Shown: piece by piece, positions 33,226 to 45,488 of the stretch
How the letters are laid out: each line of letters starts with the position of its first letter
Position numbering within the stretch: position 1 is the stretch's first letter
Source of the DNA: Thiopseudomonas denitrificans
Lineage (GTDB): Bacteria; Pseudomonadota; Gammaproteobacteria; Pseudomonadales; Pseudomonadaceae
Reading direction: 5' to 3'
DNA: 64,000 nt
Assembly: GCF_002866065.1 (NCBI RefSeq)
Contig: NZ_LNJZ01000009.1
Span: 696,813 to 760,812 of the forward strand
Notes under the pieces: generated by a model
The model's input: the letters and a program-made list of their open reading frames with translations, nothing else
The model's database searches: none
What the model was told of the DNA's origin: nothing
Made by a program: the position numbers and the translations under genes

Positions 33226-34653
33226 ATGCGCCCTTTATACAGCCTGTTGTTCGCCGGTTTGCTTGCCACCCAGATACAGGCCGCTCCTGCCAACCAGCCT
33301 GCTGGCCTGTTGGAGGTTTACCGGCTGGCGGTTGCCAACAATGCCGACCTGGCCGCCGCCCACGCGGCTTACCGGGCGCGCAGCGAAAACGTGCCCCAGG
33401 CCCGCGCCGGCCTGCTGCCCCAGCTTGGTGCCGGCGCCAGCAACAATAGCAGCCGCACCAAGGCGGACACTCACGAACTGGGCGAGCTCACCAGCAAGCG
33501 CAACACCTACAGCTATCAGGCCAGCCTGAGCCAGCCAGTGTTCCGGCTGGACCGCTGGTATCAGCTGAAAACCGCACAGGCCGATAACGAGCAGGCAGCA
33601 CTAGAGCTGTCGGCCACAGAGCAGGCGCTAATCCTGCAAAGTGCCGAGGCCTACTTTTCCGTGTTGCGTAACCAGGACAACCTGGCTGCCAGTCTGGCCG
33701 AGGAAAAGGCCTTCGAGCGCCAGTATGAACTGGCTCGCGAGCGCTTCAACGTGGGACTGTCGGACAAGACCGACGTGTTGCAGGCCCAGGCCGCCCATGA
33801 CAATGCCCGTGCCAACCGCATGCAGGGTCAACAGCTGGTGCTGGACGCCTTTCAGGTGCTGGAAACCCTCACCGACCAGCACTTTGCTGCCCTTGAAGGC
33901 CTGCGCCATGGCTTGCCGGTGCAACCGCCACAGCCCAACGATGCCGCAGCCTGGGTGGACCGTGCGCTGGCCGACAACCTGCAACTGCGCGCCATGGACT
34001 TTGCACTGGAAGCCGCGCAACAGGACCTGCGTACCCGCAAGGCCGGCCATGCACCCACACTGGATGCCGTGGCCCAGTATCAAAAAGGCGACAACGACAG
34101 TCTGGGTTTTGCCAATCGCGGAATGGGCGGCCCAACCTATAACCGCCACGCCGAACAAACGGTGATTGGTTTACAGTTGAACATTCCGCTGTATACCGGC
34201 GGCTCCACTTCTTCACGGGTACGCCAGGGTGTGTACCAGTTGCAAAATGCCGAACACGGCAAGGAAAGCCTGCGCCGTCAGACAGTACAGAATGCCCGCA
34301 ACCTGCACCGGGCAGTCAACACGGATGTCGAGCAGGTACAGGCACGCAGGCAGAGCATCATCTCCAGCTATAGCGCAGTGGAGGCCACACAAATCGGTTA
34401 CGAGGTGGGGACACGGACCATTGTCGATGTGCTGGATGCCCAGCGCCAGCTGTACGCTGCCGTACGCAACTACAACAATGCCCGTTACGACTACATTCTC
34501 AACAACCTGCGCCTGCAACAAACCGCCGGCAGCCTGAGCCCGGACAACCTGCAGGCGCTGAATGAATATCTGTATCCGGATTATGATCCGGAGCGTGATT
34601 TCCTGCCGCCGGATCTGGAGCAGGCCGCTGCGGAAAACCTGCGGCGCAGATGA
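33226..34653 (+). CDS. tolC: TolC-family outer-membrane efflux channel
   Basis: A 475-residue outer-membrane factor. A signal peptide (about 1-19, ending IQAAP) is followed by two repeated OEP domains made of long helices: about 25-215, with LLEVYRLAVANNADL and YELARERFNVGLSDKTDVLQAQA, and about 235-440, with YEVGTRTIVDVLDAQRQLYAAVRNYN. These match TolC, the exit duct for tripartite RND/ABC efflux pumps and type I secretion. It is monocistronic here, with no pump gene adjacent, and divergent from thiC. Confidence 0.9.
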   Translation: MRPLYSLLFAGLLATQIQAAPANQPAGLLEVYRLAVANNADLAAAHAAYRARSENVPQARAGLLPQLGAGASNNSSRTKADTHELGELTSKRNTYSYQASLSQPVFRLDRWYQLKTAQADNEQAALELSATEQALILQSAEAYFSVLRNQDNLAASLAEEKAFERQYELARERFNVGLSDKTDVLQAQAAHDNARANRMQGQQLVLDAFQVLETLTDQHFAALEGLRHGLPVQPPQPNDAAAWVDRALADNLQLRAMDFALEAAQQDLRTRKAGHAPTLDAVAQYQKGDNDSLGFANRGMGGPTYNRHAEQTVIGLQLNIPLYTGGSTSSRVRQGVYQLQNAEHGKESLRRQTVQNARNLHRAVNTDVEQVQARRQSIISSYSAVEATQIGYEVGTRTIVDVLDAQRQLYAAVRNYNNARYDYILNNLRLQQTAGSLSPDNLQALNEYLYPDYDPERDFLPPDLEQAAAENLRRR

Positions 34654-34660
34654 CAGTTGA

Positions 34661-34791
34661 TGTGCGAATAAATTCGCACCTACAGCGGTGCGGTATCGGC
34701 CAGCTGCAGGCCCGGATTTATCCGGACGAAGCCCGGCAACGCCGGGCTGCATGGGTACGCGGGTGCATGTGCGAATAAATTCGCACCTACA
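34661..34791. repeat. REP cluster between tolC and hisG
   Basis: Three palindromes: TGTGCGAATAAATTCGCACC at 34661, a CCCGG-TTTATC-GGAC unit at 34710, GCCCGGCAACGCCGGGC at 34731, and a second TGTGCGAATAAATTCGCACC at 34768. The last overlaps the hisG stop codon. Similar words recur at 54675, 58955 and 61062. Confidence 0.85.
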
Positions 34792-35419
34792 TGACATCTT
34801 CGGCGACGGCCTGCTCCATCACGTCCATCAGGGCACGGATCTGGGCATGTTTGGTCTTCATCGAAGCCGGGTTGACCACCAGCCGCGAGCTGATGTGGGC
34901 AATCAGCTCCTGCGGCTCCAGACCGTTGGCACGCAAGGTGTTGCCGGTATCCACCACGTCGATGATCTTGTCAGCCAGCCCCACCAGCGGTGCCAGTTCC
35001 ATCGAGCCATACAGCTTGATTACCTCGACCTGGCGGCCCTGCTCGGCATAGTAGCGTTTGGCCACATTGACGAACTTGGTCGCTACCCGCAAACGGCCGA
35101 CCGGCTCGGGCACACCGACGGCACCGGCGGTCATCAGTTTGCACTTGGCAATCTTCAGGTCCAGCGGCTCGTACAGGCTCTGACTGCCGTATTCCATCAG
35201 CACGTCCTTGCCGGCCACGCCGATATCGGCAGCGCCCTGCTCGACATAGGTCGGCACGTCCGTGGCACGCACGATCAGCAGGCGCACATCGTCACGGGTG
35301 GTCGGAATGATCAGCTTGCGGCTCTTGCCCGGATCTTCCAGCGGCACAATGCCGGCCCGTGCCAGCAGCGGCAGGGTGTCATCAAGAATACGGCCCTTGG
35401 ATAAAGCGATGGTCAGCAT
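34787..35419 (-). CDS. hisG: ATP phosphoribosyltransferase, short form
   Basis: A 210-residue HisG of the short (HisG-S) class, starting [19 protein letters not shown]. It performs the first step of histidine synthesis, joining ATP and PRPP. The PRPP-binding [15 protein letters not shown] segment is visible near residue 150. Short HisG lacks the C-terminal regulatory domain and requires HisZ, which is not in this window. The gene follows murA by 5 bp in the same direction, the typical Pseudomonas arrangement. Its stop codon lies inside a REP palindrome. Confidence 0.93.
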   Translation of the reverse strand: MLTIALSKGRILDDTLPLLARAGIVPLEDPGKSRKLIIPTTRDDVRLLIVRATDVPTYVEQGAADIGVAGKDVLMEYGSQSLYEPLDLKIAKCKLMTAGAVGVPEPVGRLRVATKFVNVAKRYYAEQGRQVEVIKLYGSMELAPLVGLADKIIDVVDTGNTLRANGLEPQELIAHISSRLVVNPASMKTKHAQIRALMDVMEQAVAEDVM

Positions 35420-35424
35420 GATTT

Positions 35425-36705
<1,281 letters not shown>

Positions 36706-36948
36706 TCAGCCGCGCTCAGCGAGCCACTGAGCCTGGCTATAGAATTTCATGGTGACGGCATGGATGCTGCCATCGGCAATCAGCGGGTTGAGTACCGCAT
36801 AAATGGCCTGCTGGCGTTTGACCGGCCCAAGGGCGGCCAGTTCGTCACTCACCACATTGAGCTGAAAATTACAGCCTTCGCCCAGGGCTTCCACGCGGGT
36901 GCCGACAATGGCATTTTCAATCAGGGCCTGTACTTCAGTAGCCTGCAT
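36706..36948 (-). CDS. ibaG: BolA/IbaG-family protein
   Basis: An 80-residue BolA-fold protein beginning MQATEVQALIENAIVG, with the conserved VVSDELAALGPVKRQQAIYAVLNPLI core and C-terminal HAVTMKFYSQAQW. IbaG/BolA proteins pair with monothiol glutaredoxins in iron-sulphur handling. The start at 36948 follows GAGGTAAG; an ATG seven codons earlier is less well placed. It lies between mlaB and murA as in other gammaproteobacteria. Confidence 0.9.
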   Translation of the reverse strand: MQATEVQALIENAIVGTRVEALGEGCNFQLNVVSDELAALGPVKRQQAIYAVLNPLIADGSIHAVTMKFYSQAQWLAERG

Positions 36949-36965
36949 GTGTTGCTTACCTCTTT

Positions 36966-37265
36966 TCAAGATGCCGGCTGCAAGATGGCAGCCAGCTCAC
37001 AAACTCGGGCCATCTGCTGCATCTCGGCAGGCAAATGGCTAATGGAAATCGTTTTGTCCAGCACTGCGCCATCGCGCAGGATCGCCAGCAGCAGGGCCAG
37101 CCCGGCGCTGTTGGAGCGGGTCACGCCAGAGCAGTCAACGATGACGTCCCGTGCGCTTTCAGCCCGTAACAGGCGAGCCGCCTGCTGGCGCAGCGACCCG
37201 ACCGTGGCGTGGTCCAGCTCGCCGGCAAGACGCATCACCCCGCCGACCAGTTCCAGGCTGCTCAC
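36966..37265 (-). CDS. mlaB: STAS-domain protein MlaB
   Basis: A 99-residue STAS-domain protein (VIVDCSGVTRSNSAGLALLLAILRDG landmark, with the DCSGV-x-S-x-SAG core). MlaB binds the MlaF ATPase and supports assembly of the MlaFEDB phospholipid transporter. It overlaps mlaC by 4 bp as the fifth gene of the mla operon. Confidence 0.9.
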   Translation of the reverse strand: MSSLELVGGVMRLAGELDHATVGSLRQQAARLLRAESARDVIVDCSGVTRSNSAGLALLLAILRDGAVLDKTISISHLPAEMQQMARVCELAAILQPAS

Positions 37266-37909
37266 TGTGCGGCCCCGGCCTTGCGGGCGCGGGCAACACT
37301 GTCAACCCAGCCGTCAATCACCGCATCCAGATTATTGCGGTTGCGCTGCATGGCTTCGGCAAACTGGTCACGAAACAGTTTGCCCAGGTTGATGCCTTCA
37401 ATGATCACGTTGCGCAGCCTCCACTCGCCACCGATCAGCACCATGGTGTAAGACACCGGGTGGATCACGCCGTCAGTGCCGGACACCTCCATGCGCACTT
37501 CGGCACGTTCGGCACCGTCTTCCACCTGGCCGGGCAGCACGCGCACGCCCCGGTTGTCGTACTCGAGCAAAGCATTGCCATAAAACTGCATCAGGCTCTG
37601 CTTGAAGTTGGCCTGAAAACGTTGCATCTGCTCCGGCGTGGCCCGGCGCGAGTAGCGTACCGTCATCACGCTGCGCGTCACCCCTTCGACATCCACATAC
37701 TGGCCGATCAGGCGATCCATGGCGGCATAAAATGCCTGTGGCTCCTGCCGATACTGGTCACGGTTGGCATTCAGGTCGGCAAACAGCTCCTCGGTTACCC
37801 GCTCAACGGTTTCGTGGGCGGTCTGTGCCTGTGCCAGGCCAGAAAACGCTACCAGCAGCGCCAGCATCAGGCCACGCAACAGGGAAACGGGTGCATGCAG
37901 CTTAATCAT
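37262..37909 (-). CDS. mlaC: Periplasmic phospholipid-binding protein MlaC
   Basis: A 215-residue periplasmic protein with a signal peptide (about 1-29, AQAQT region). The mature domain carries GRMMSVRYSRRATPEQMQRFQANFKQSLM-like elements (landmark ATPEQMQRFQANFK) and VSYTMVLIGGEWRLRNVIIEGINLGKLFRDQFAEAM, typical of MlaC, which ferries phospholipids between the outer-membrane MlaA and inner-membrane MlaFEDB complex. It overlaps mlaD by 8 bp. Confidence 0.92.
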   Translation of the reverse strand: MIKLHAPVSLLRGLMLALLVAFSGLAQAQTAHETVERVTEELFADLNANRDQYRQEPQAFYAAMDRLIGQYVDVEGVTRSVMTVRYSRRATPEQMQRFQANFKQSLMQFYGNALLEYDNRGVRVLPGQVEDGAERAEVRMEVSGTDGVIHPVSYTMVLIGGEWRLRNVIIEGINLGKLFRDQFAEAMQRNRNNLDAVIDGWVDSVARARKAGAAQ

Positions 37910-38366
37910 TGGTATTCACCGAATTCATCAAAAACTTGCCAATCAGTTCTTCCAGTACCAGCGAGGACTGGGTGTCATAGATTTCACCCTTGTCGACCAG
38001 CACTTCGTCCTCGCCACCAACGCTCAGGCTGATGTATTTCTCGCCCAGCAACCCGGCCGTGACGATGGACGCCGTGGTATCAGTTGGCAGATTATCCACT
38101 GCCTTGTCGATGCTGAGCTCTACCCGGCCCATGAAGCTGTCATGGTCCAGGGTGATTTTCTGCACCTTGCCGACAGTGACTCCGGCCATGGTCACCTTGC
38201 CACGGGTGGTCAGGCCGGCCACATTGTCGAAGTTGGCATACAGGGTATAGGTATGTTCCTGCCCGCCCAGAGTCAGGCCGCTGACCCGCAGCGCCAGCAA
38301 CAGCAAGGCGGCGATGCCGGCCAGGATGAACAGGCCGACCGACAGTTCCAGTGCACGGGTTCGCAT
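37902..38366 (-). CDS. mlaD: MCE-domain protein MlaD
   Basis: A 154-residue protein with one N-terminal membrane helix (about 7-28) and a single MCE domain (about 38-115, with GLTTRGKVTMAGVTVGKV and LLGEKYISLSVGG). MlaD forms the hexameric periplasmic ring of the lipid transporter. Its ATG shares a base with the mlaE stop. Confidence 0.93.
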   Translation of the reverse strand: MRTRALELSVGLFILAGIAALLLLALRVSGLTLGGQEHTYTLYANFDNVAGLTTRGKVTMAGVTVGKVQKITLDHDSFMGRVELSIDKAVDNLPTDTTASIVTAGLLGEKYISLSVGGEDEVLVDKGEIYDTQSSLVLEELIGKFLMNSVNTND

Positions 38367-39163
38367 CAGAAATCTCCAAACATGAGTGCTGTCAAAACAA
38401 AGTCCAGGCCCAGCACGGCCAGCGAGGAATAAACCACCGTGCGGGTAGTCGCACGGCTGATGCCTTCCGAGTTGGGGTTGCAGTCATAACCCTGGAATAC
38501 CGCAATCCAGGTCACGACAAAGGCGAACACCACACTCTTGATCATGCCGTTGAGGACATCCTTGTGGAAGTCCACCGAGGCGATCATGTTGCCCCAGTAG
38601 GAGCCCTCATAGACGCCCAGCCAGTCCACTGCCACCATGGCGCCGCCCCAGATGCCGACCACGGTAAAGATGGCCGACAACAGCGGCATGGAAATGAAAC
38701 CGGCCCACAGCCGTGGCGCGATGATGTACTTGAGCGGGTCGACACCGATCATTTCCAGACTGGACAGCTGCTCGGTGGATTTCATGTTGCCGATCTCTGC
38801 GGTCAGCGCCGAGCCGGCTCGACCGGCAAACAGCAGCGCCGTCACCACCGGACCCAGCTCGCGCAGCAGGGTCAGCGCCACCATCTGGCCGACCGCCTGC
38901 TCGGAGCCGAAATCCACCAGAATGGTGTAGCCCTGCAGCGCCAGCACCATGCCGATGAACAGCCCGGACACCACGATGATGGCCAGCGACAACACGCCGA
39001 CAAAATACAGCTGGCGCACCAGCAGATGCCAGCCGGTACCGGCGCCACGCCGGCCAAACAGCACATGCATCAGGGTGATGCCGGAGCGCCCCATGGCTTC
39101 AATAACGTCAATACCGGAGCGACCCAGCAACTGCAGGCGCTCCAGCGCGGAATGCTTAGCCAC
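38366..39163 (-). CDS. mlaE: Lipid transport permease MlaE
   Basis: A 265-residue inner-membrane permease with about five helices and the MlaE signature ([40 protein letters not shown] landmarks: LRELGPV, AGRAGSA). A GTG start at 39163 is chosen because it lies 8 bp inside mlaF and gives [19 protein letters not shown], the family-like N terminus; the frame extends 21 codons upstream into mlaF. Confidence 0.92.
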   Translation of the reverse strand: MAKHSALERLQLLGRSGIDVIEAMGRSGITLMHVLFGRRGAGTGWHLLVRQLYFVGVLSLAIIVVSGLFIGMVLALQGYTILVDFGSEQAVGQMVALTLLRELGPVVTALLFAGRAGSALTAEIGNMKSTEQLSSLEMIGVDPLKYIIAPRLWAGFISMPLLSAIFTVVGIWGGAMVAVDWLGVYEGSYWGNMIASVDFHKDVLNGMIKSVVFAFVVTWIAVFQGYDCNPNSEGISRATTRTVVYSSLAVLGLDFVLTALMFGDF

Positions 39164-39971
39164 GGGCACCTCCCAGCAAGTCGGCACGGTAGTCCGGTGC
39201 AGCGAAATGGAAGGGTACCGGACCATCCGGGCTGCCCTGCATGAACTGCAAAATGCGCGGGTCTTGCGAATTCATCAATTCTGCCGGCGAGCCCTGCCCC
39301 AGCACCTGACGATCACCAACCACGTACAGGTAATCGGAAATGCTGGCGGTTTCGGCCAGATCATGCGACACCACAATGCTGGTAATGCCCAGGGCATCGT
39401 TGAGCAGGCGGATCAACCGTACCAGCACGCCCTTGGCAATCGGGTCCTGGCCAACAAAGGGTTCATCATATAGCAGGATGTCCGGGTCCAGCGCAATCGC
39501 CCGGGCCAGTGCCACGCGGCGCTTCATGCCGCCGGACAGCTCGTCCGGCATCAGGCCGATGGCGCCGCGCAAGCCAACCGCCTGCAGCTTCATCAGGACA
39601 ATATCGCGGATCAACTCGTCGCTGAGCTGTGTATGCACGCGCAGCGGAAAGGCCACGTTCTCGAACACGCTCATGTCGGTAAACAGCGCACCGCTCTGGA
39701 ACAGCACCCCGAACTGCTTGCGTGCCTCGAACAGCTTGCCGCGCGACAACGCGTGCAGGTTCTGGCCGTTGACAACCACTTCGCCCCGCTGCGGTTTCAG
39801 CTGGGCCGCGATCAGGCGCAACAGGGTGGTCTTGCCACAACCGGACGGTCCCATGATGCCGGTCACCTTGCCACGCGGTATGCGCAGGTCGATACCATCA
39901 AAAATGGCACGCTCTCCGCGCTTGAAGGTCATACCCCTCAGCTCGACAGCGTAGTCAATATCAGTGGCCAT
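39156..39971 (-). CDS. mlaF: Lipid transport ATPase MlaF
   Basis: A 271-residue ABC ATPase: Walker [11 protein letters not shown]-loop, signature [33 protein letters not shown] containing Walker B. It powers the MlaFEDB complex that maintains outer-membrane lipid asymmetry. The ATG at 39971 matches the family start ([16 protein letters not shown]); the frame opens 12 codons before. First gene of mlaF-E-D-C-B-ibaG-murA-hisG, divergent from kdsD. Confidence 0.95.
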   Translation of the reverse strand: MATDIDYAVELRGMTFKRGERAIFDGIDLRIPRGKVTGIMGPSGCGKTTLLRLIAAQLKPQRGEVVVNGQNLHALSRGKLFEARKQFGVLFQSGALFTDMSVFENVAFPLRVHTQLSDELIRDIVLMKLQAVGLRGAIGLMPDELSGGMKRRVALARAIALDPDILLYDEPFVGQDPIAKGVLVRLIRLLNDALGITSIVVSHDLAETASISDYLYVVGDRQVLGQGSPAELMNSQDPRILQFMQGSPDGPVPFHFAAPDYRADLLGGARG

Positions 39972-40181
39972 GGATCTGCTCTGTTTCCCGTCAGTGGCCG
40001 GCAACAACCGGCACGCGTAAAAGAGCGAATAATACCACTGTGCCCCCCTCAGCTAAAGCTTTGCAGGGAAATACCGGCGATGACGGAGTTTCGGTACGGC
40101 TTTATACTGCCGGCACAAGCCGACAGGACTATAAGCCGGCAACGGTTTTGACATATAATCCCCTTTTTGTTTTCCGCACAC

Positions 40182-41171
40182 ATGAATACGATGACCGAAA
40201 TTTCCGCCAGCCGCCTGATCGAGTCGGCACAGCGCACCATCGCGCTGGAGCAAGCCTCCATTGCCGATCTTGCCGGCCGCATTGATGACAGCTTCGTACA
40301 GGCCTGCCAGCTGATCCTGGACTGCCCCGGCCGCGTGGTCGTGGTCGGCATGGGCAAGTCCGGCCATATCGGCCGCAAGATTGCCGCCACCCTGGCCAGT
40401 ACCGGCACCCCTGCCTTTTTCGTCCACCCGGCTGAAGCCAGTCACGGTGACATGGGCATGATCACCGCCAGTGACGTGGTGCTGGCCCTGTCCAACTCGG
40501 GCACCACCAGCGAGATCGTCACCCTGCTGCCGCTGATCAAGCGGCTGGACATTCCGCTGATCAGCATGACCGGCAACCCGCACTCGGTCCTCGCCCAGTC
40601 GGCCACGGCCAGCCTGGATGCCGGCGTGGAAAAGGAAGCCTGCCCGCTGAACCTGGCTCCCACCTCATCGACCACTGTCACCCTGGTGCTGGGCGATGCC
40701 CTGGCGCTGGCCCTGCTGGAAGCCCGCGGTTTTACCCCGGAAGACTTCGCCTTCTCGCACCCCGGCGGCGCACTGGGCCGTCGCCTGCTGCTCAAGGTCG
40801 AGGACGTGATGCACAGCGATGACGAGCTGCCGGCTGTCAGCCGTGGTGTGCCGCTGCGCGAGGCGCTGCTGGAAATGACCCGCAAGAGCCTGGGCATGAC
40901 CCTGATCCTCGACAGTGACAACGCCCTGGCCGGCATTTTCACCGATGGCGACCTGCGCCGCGCACTGGATCGCGGTCTGGATACCCGCAACGCCATCATC
41001 GACGAAGTGATGACCGTTGGCGGCAAGACCGCCCGTCCGGAAATGCTGGCCGCCGAAGCGCTGAAAATCATGCAGGACTTCAAGATCAACTCGCTGCCGG
41101 TGGTCAACGACCGGCAGCAGGCCATCGGCGCCCTCAACATGCACGACCTGCTGCGTGCCGGAGTGATGTGA
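40182..41171 (+). CDS. kdsD: D-arabinose-5-phosphate isomerase
   Basis: A 329-residue protein with an N-terminal SIS domain (VVGMGKSGHIGRKIAATLASTGTPAFFVHPAEASHGDMG landmarks GMGKSGHIG and EASHGD) and two C-terminal CBS domains (about 210-325). It converts ribulose-5-phosphate to arabinose-5-phosphate for Kdo synthesis. Start choice between 40182 and 40191 is uncertain since neither has a clear ribosome-binding site. First gene of the kdsD-kdsC-lptC-lptA-lptB unit; stop overlaps kdsC by one base. Confidence 0.93.
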   Translation: MNTMTEISASRLIESAQRTIALEQASIADLAGRIDDSFVQACQLILDCPGRVVVVGMGKSGHIGRKIAATLASTGTPAFFVHPAEASHGDMGMITASDVVLALSNSGTTSEIVTLLPLIKRLDIPLISMTGNPHSVLAQSATASLDAGVEKEACPLNLAPTSSTTVTLVLGDALALALLEARGFTPEDFAFSHPGGALGRRLLLKVEDVMHSDDELPAVSRGVPLREALLEMTRKSLGMTLILDSDNALAGIFTDGDLRRALDRGLDTRNAIIDEVMTVGGKTARPEMLAAEALKIMQDFKINSLPVVNDRQQAIGALNMHDLLRAGVM

Positions 41172-41707
41172 TGCTGGATACCAACAACATCGACCTGCTG
41201 GAGCGGGCACGCAAGGTGCGGCTGGTGGTCTTCGACGTCGACGGAGTACTGACCGACGGCCGCCTCAACTTCCTGCCTGACGGCACCGAATTCAAGAGCT
41301 TCAGCACCCTGGACGGCCAGGGCATCAAGATGCTGATGAACAACGGCATCCAGACCGCCATCATCACCGGCCGCACCTCGGAAGTGGTGAAGAACCGGGC
41401 TGCCAACCTGGGCATTCCCACCCTGATCCAGGGTCGTGAAGACAAGCGCACCGCGCTGGACGAAGTGCTGGTACAGTTGCAGCTGGAATACGGCGATGTC
41501 GCCTATCTGGGCGATGACCTGCCCGATCTGCCGGCCATCCGCTGCGTCAGCCTGGGTGTGGCCGTGGCCAATGCCAACAGCTTCGTGCGCCAGCACGCCG
41601 ATGCCGTCACCAGCCTGCGCGGAGGTGAAGGCGCCGCCCGCGAACTGTGCGAGTTCATCCTGCATGCCCAGGGCACGCTGGATGCGGCCCGCCAGGCTTA
41701 TCTGTAG
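41171..41707 (+). CDS. kdsC: 3-deoxy-D-manno-octulosonate-8-phosphate phosphatase
   Basis: A 178-residue HAD phosphatase without a cap domain. The nucleophile motif is FDVDGVLTDG and motifs II-III are TGRTSEVV and LGDDLPDLPAI. It dephosphorylates Kdo-8-phosphate. The ATG overlaps the kdsD stop by one base after GGAG; a GTG one codon earlier is also possible. Confidence 0.95.
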   Translation: MLDTNNIDLLERARKVRLVVFDVDGVLTDGRLNFLPDGTEFKSFSTLDGQGIKMLMNNGIQTAIITGRTSEVVKNRAANLGIPTLIQGREDKRTALDEVLVQLQLEYGDVAYLGDDLPDLPAIRCVSLGVAVANANSFVRQHADAVTSLRGGEGAARELCEFILHAQGTLDAARQAYL

Positions 41708-41715
41708 GTTTCCCC

Positions 41716-42285
41716 ATGGCCAGCCCGGTCCGTAACTGGCTCATCCTGCTCCCTGCAGCCGCACTGGTCGCAGCGCTGGGCTACTGGAATATCGACTCCG
41801 ACAGCCCGGCAAAGGCTGCCGGCAGTGGCAGTGATTCGGTCACCATCGACTTCTACATGACCAACAGCCACACCACGCAGCTCAATGATGAAGGCCTGCT
41901 GCACTACGAGTTCACCGCCGAGCGGGTCGATCACGTGCAGGAAACCGATATCAGCCTGATGACCGCTCCCGACCTGCACCTGCACCGCGGCACCGAATAT
42001 CCGTGGCACATCCGCGGTGTGCGTGGCGAAGCCGGTCCGGACGGCAACGAGATCCAGCTGTTCGAACAGGTGCGCGTGGAACGCACCGATGCCCGGGGCC
42101 GTCCGTTCATCCTGGCCACCGAGCATCTGACCTATCTGCCCGATACCGACCATGCATTTACCGGTCTGCCCGTACAAATTGACAGCGCCCAGGGCGTAAC
42201 CACCGCCAGTGGCATGGACGCCTACCTGAAACAGGGAACCGTGCACCTGCGCTCCACCGTCAGAGGACGTTATGAAAACGAATAA
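41716..42285 (+). CDS. lptC: LPS export protein LptC
   Basis: A 189-residue protein with an N-terminal membrane anchor (about 5-23) and a periplasmic beta-jellyroll (YMTNSHTTQLNDEGLLHYEFTAERVDHVQETD). LptC links the inner-membrane LptBFG complex to the LptA bridge. The ATG at 41716 begins at the membrane anchor; a longer frame overlaps kdsC without support. Overlaps lptA by 14 bp. Confidence 0.92.
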   Translation: MASPVRNWLILLPAAALVAALGYWNIDSDSPAKAAGSGSDSVTIDFYMTNSHTTQLNDEGLLHYEFTAERVDHVQETDISLMTAPDLHLHRGTEYPWHIRGVRGEAGPDGNEIQLFEQVRVERTDARGRPFILATEHLTYLPDTDHAFTGLPVQIDSAQGVTTASGMDAYLKQGTVHLRSTVRGRYENE

Positions 42286-42804
42286 CCTTTCCGCCCTTCT
42301 GCTTGCCGGCGTTTGCCTGCTGCCGGCGCTGGCCAGCGCCCTGCCCTCGGACAGCGACCAGCCGATCCACATCCAGGCCGACACCGCCGATCTGGACGAC
42401 AAGAAAGGCACCGCAATTTACCGCGGCGACGTGGTGATCACCCAGGGCACCCTGAAGATCACCGGCCACACCGTGACCCTCGTTCAGGGCAAGAGCGGCG
42501 ATGTCGAATACTTCAAGTCGGTCGGCAACCAGGCCTACTACGAACAGATCCCCAACGAGGGTGACGACCTGCTCAGGGCCTGGGGCAATACCATCGAGTA
42601 TTTCATGCCCAAGGACACCATCGTGATCACCGACCAGGCCAAGGTCAGCCAGAGCGGCAACACCACCCGTGGCGAGAAGATCACCTACAACGTCAAACAG
42701 GAGCAGGTCAATGTCGGCCGCGCCCAGCCCGGCAGCGTCAGCCAGCCCGAGCCCCGGGTCCACATGGTGATCCAGCCCAAGAAGAAAAGCGGAACGGACC
42801 AAGA

Positions 42805-42808
<4 letters not shown>
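42272..42808 (+). CDS. lptA: LPS transport periplasmic protein LptA
   Basis: A 178-residue periplasmic protein with signal peptide (about 1-23, ASALP). OstA-like core includes [32 protein letters not shown] and [29 protein letters not shown] (landmarks). LptA polymerises into the bridge that carries LPS across the periplasm to LptD. Overlaps lptB by 4 bp. Confidence 0.93.
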
Positions 42809-43530
<722 letters not shown>

Positions 43531-43749
43531 CGCACTACCTGCCACACCGGCCCTCCTCCCGACTCATGCGCCACCATAACCCGGCAGCCGCTGCGGTGAT
43601 GCAATCGCCCGGCCTGTCGCTTCGGCAACTACCCACCTGCACAACAAATTTGTCAAGACTGGTCAAACCGGATAATTTCAGGCATATATCTTGCTAATGC
43701 CGGTTTAGGCGCCGACAGCATACCAGTCATAGGGAGTGTCTCCGTTTCC

Positions 43750-45255
43750 ATGAAAGCCTCGCTCGTTCTCAAAATGGGCCAGCAGCTGACGATGACCCCG
43801 CAGCTGCAGCAAGCCATCCGTCTGTTGCAGATGTCCACCCTGGACCTGCAGGACGAAATCCGCGAAGCGCTGGAATCCAATCCGATGCTGGAGCGCCAGG
43901 ACGACGCTGATGCCGATGGCCATGCCAGTGAGGCCGATCCGCTGGCCGAAGCCGCAGACAACCCGCAAAATGGCGATACCACACCCGCAGCCCACGAGCC
44001 GCCGGCTCCCGAGCACAATGAAAGCAGCGAGAATACCAGCGACCTCGAACACATCCCGGACGAGCTGGCCGTAGACACCTCCTGGGAAGACATCTACCAG
44101 ACCAGCGCCAGCAACCTGCCCGTGGCCGACGACGAGGACTGGGATTTCACCGCCACCACCGCCAGCAGCATGAGCCTGCAGGACCACCTGCTGTGGCAGC
44201 TCAACCTGTCCAGCCTCAACGAGCGCGCGGAATACCTGGCCACCATCCTGATTGACAGCATCAACAGCGACGGTTACCTGGAAAGCCCGCTGGACGAATT
44301 GCTGGCCGGCCTTGATCCGGCCCTGCACGTGACCCTGGCCGAGCTGGAAGACATGCTGGAACACGTACAGCAATTTGACCCCACCGGCGTCGGCGCCCGC
44401 GACCTGCGTGAATGCCTGCTGCTGCAGCTGGCACAGCTGGACAAGAACACACCCCGCCTGGCCGAAGCCCGCCAGCTGTGTGACCGCTATCTGGAGCTGC
44501 TCGGCAGCCGCGAATACAGCCGGTTGATGCGCCAGATGCGTCTGGGCGAAACCGAACTGGGCGAAGTGGTGCAACTGATCCAGAGCCTGGACCCGCGCCC
44601 CGGCTCACATATTGAAGAGAGCGCCGCCGAGTACATTGTTCCCGATGTCATCGTGCGCAAGGACAAACAGCGCTGGCTGGTCGAGCTGAACCCGGAAATC
44701 GCGCCCCGACTGCGCGTCAACTCCCTATATGCCAGCTATGTGCGCCGCGCCGACAGCAGTGACGACAACACCTTCATGCGCAACCAGCTGCAGGAGGCAC
44801 GCTGGTTCATCCGCAGCCTGCACAGCCGCAATGAAACCCTGCTCCGGGTTTCCAGCGAAATCCTCCGGCGCCAGCCGGGCTTTTTCGAACACGGCCCGGT
44901 TGCCATGAAACCGATGATCCTGGCCGATATTGCCGAAGCGCTGGAAATGCACGAATCCACCATCTCGCGCGCCACCACGCAAAAGTACATGCATACTCCG
45001 CGCGGCATCTTCGAGCTCAAGTATTTCTTCTCCAGCCATGTCAGCACCGACCAGGGCGGCGAATGCTCGTCGACCGCGATCCGCGCCATGATCGAACAGC
45101 TGGTGGCCGCGGAAAACCCGAAAAAACCGCTCAGCGACAGCAAGATCCCCGCCCTGCTGGCCGAGCAGGGCATCCAGGTCGCCCGCCGCACCATCGCCAA
45201 ATACCGCGAGGCACTGAACATCCCCTCTTCCACCGACCGCAAACAGCTGTTTTAA
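43750..45255 (+). CDS. rpoN: RNA polymerase sigma-54 factor
   Basis: A 501-residue sigma-54. Region I is Gln/Leu-rich ([26 protein letters not shown]), followed by an acidic region II (about 45-125), the core-binding region and the C-terminal RpoN box [10 protein letters not shown] near residue 478. It directs -24/-12 promoters for nitrogen, flagella and other functions. It heads the conserved rpoN-hpf-ptsN-rapZ-ptsO cluster; a palindromic element (copy C) separates it from hpf. Confidence 0.97.
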   Translation: MKASLVLKMGQQLTMTPQLQQAIRLLQMSTLDLQDEIREALESNPMLERQDDADADGHASEADPLAEAADNPQNGDTTPAAHEPPAPEHNESSENTSDLEHIPDELAVDTSWEDIYQTSASNLPVADDEDWDFTATTASSMSLQDHLLWQLNLSSLNERAEYLATILIDSINSDGYLESPLDELLAGLDPALHVTLAELEDMLEHVQQFDPTGVGARDLRECLLLQLAQLDKNTPRLAEARQLCDRYLELLGSREYSRLMRQMRLGETELGEVVQLIQSLDPRPGSHIEESAAEYIVPDVIVRKDKQRWLVELNPEIAPRLRVNSLYASYVRRADSSDDNTFMRNQLQEARWFIRSLHSRNETLLRVSSEILRRQPGFFEHGPVAMKPMILADIAEALEMHESTISRATTQKYMHTPRGIFELKYFFSSHVSTDQGGECSSTAIRAMIEQLVAAENPKKPLSDSKIPALLAEQGIQVARRTIAKYREALNIPSSTDRKQLF

Positions 45256-45291
45256 GCCTCTTGCACTGCCGGCTGAATGCACATGACCGCA

Positions 45292-45400
45292 GCATCGCCG
45301 GGGCATGGGCGGAGCAAACCCTGCAACGCCATGGATGGCGTTGCGGAGCCTACAGGGACGTACTTGCGGCGTGTTTGCGCAACCCATGCCCCGGTGATGC
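45292..45400. repeat. Large palindromic element, copy C (between rpoN and hpf)
   Basis: Outer arms of 18 bp with one mismatch (GCATC-G-CCGGGGCATGGG at 45292 and its complement ending 45400) enclose GGAGCAAACCCT, an inner hairpin GCAACGCCA-TGGA-TGGCGTTGC, GGAGCCTACAGGGACGTA (45345-45362) and TGTTTGCGCAA. The core words and order are those of copy B at 32734, but both stems have different, self-complementary sequence. Confidence 0.85.
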
Positions 45401-45488
45401 AGTTACCGATACTTTCACAAACACTCCCCAATTTAAAATCATTTGCAGTACACTAAAGCCAGAAGTACACACCACCAAGGAGAGCACT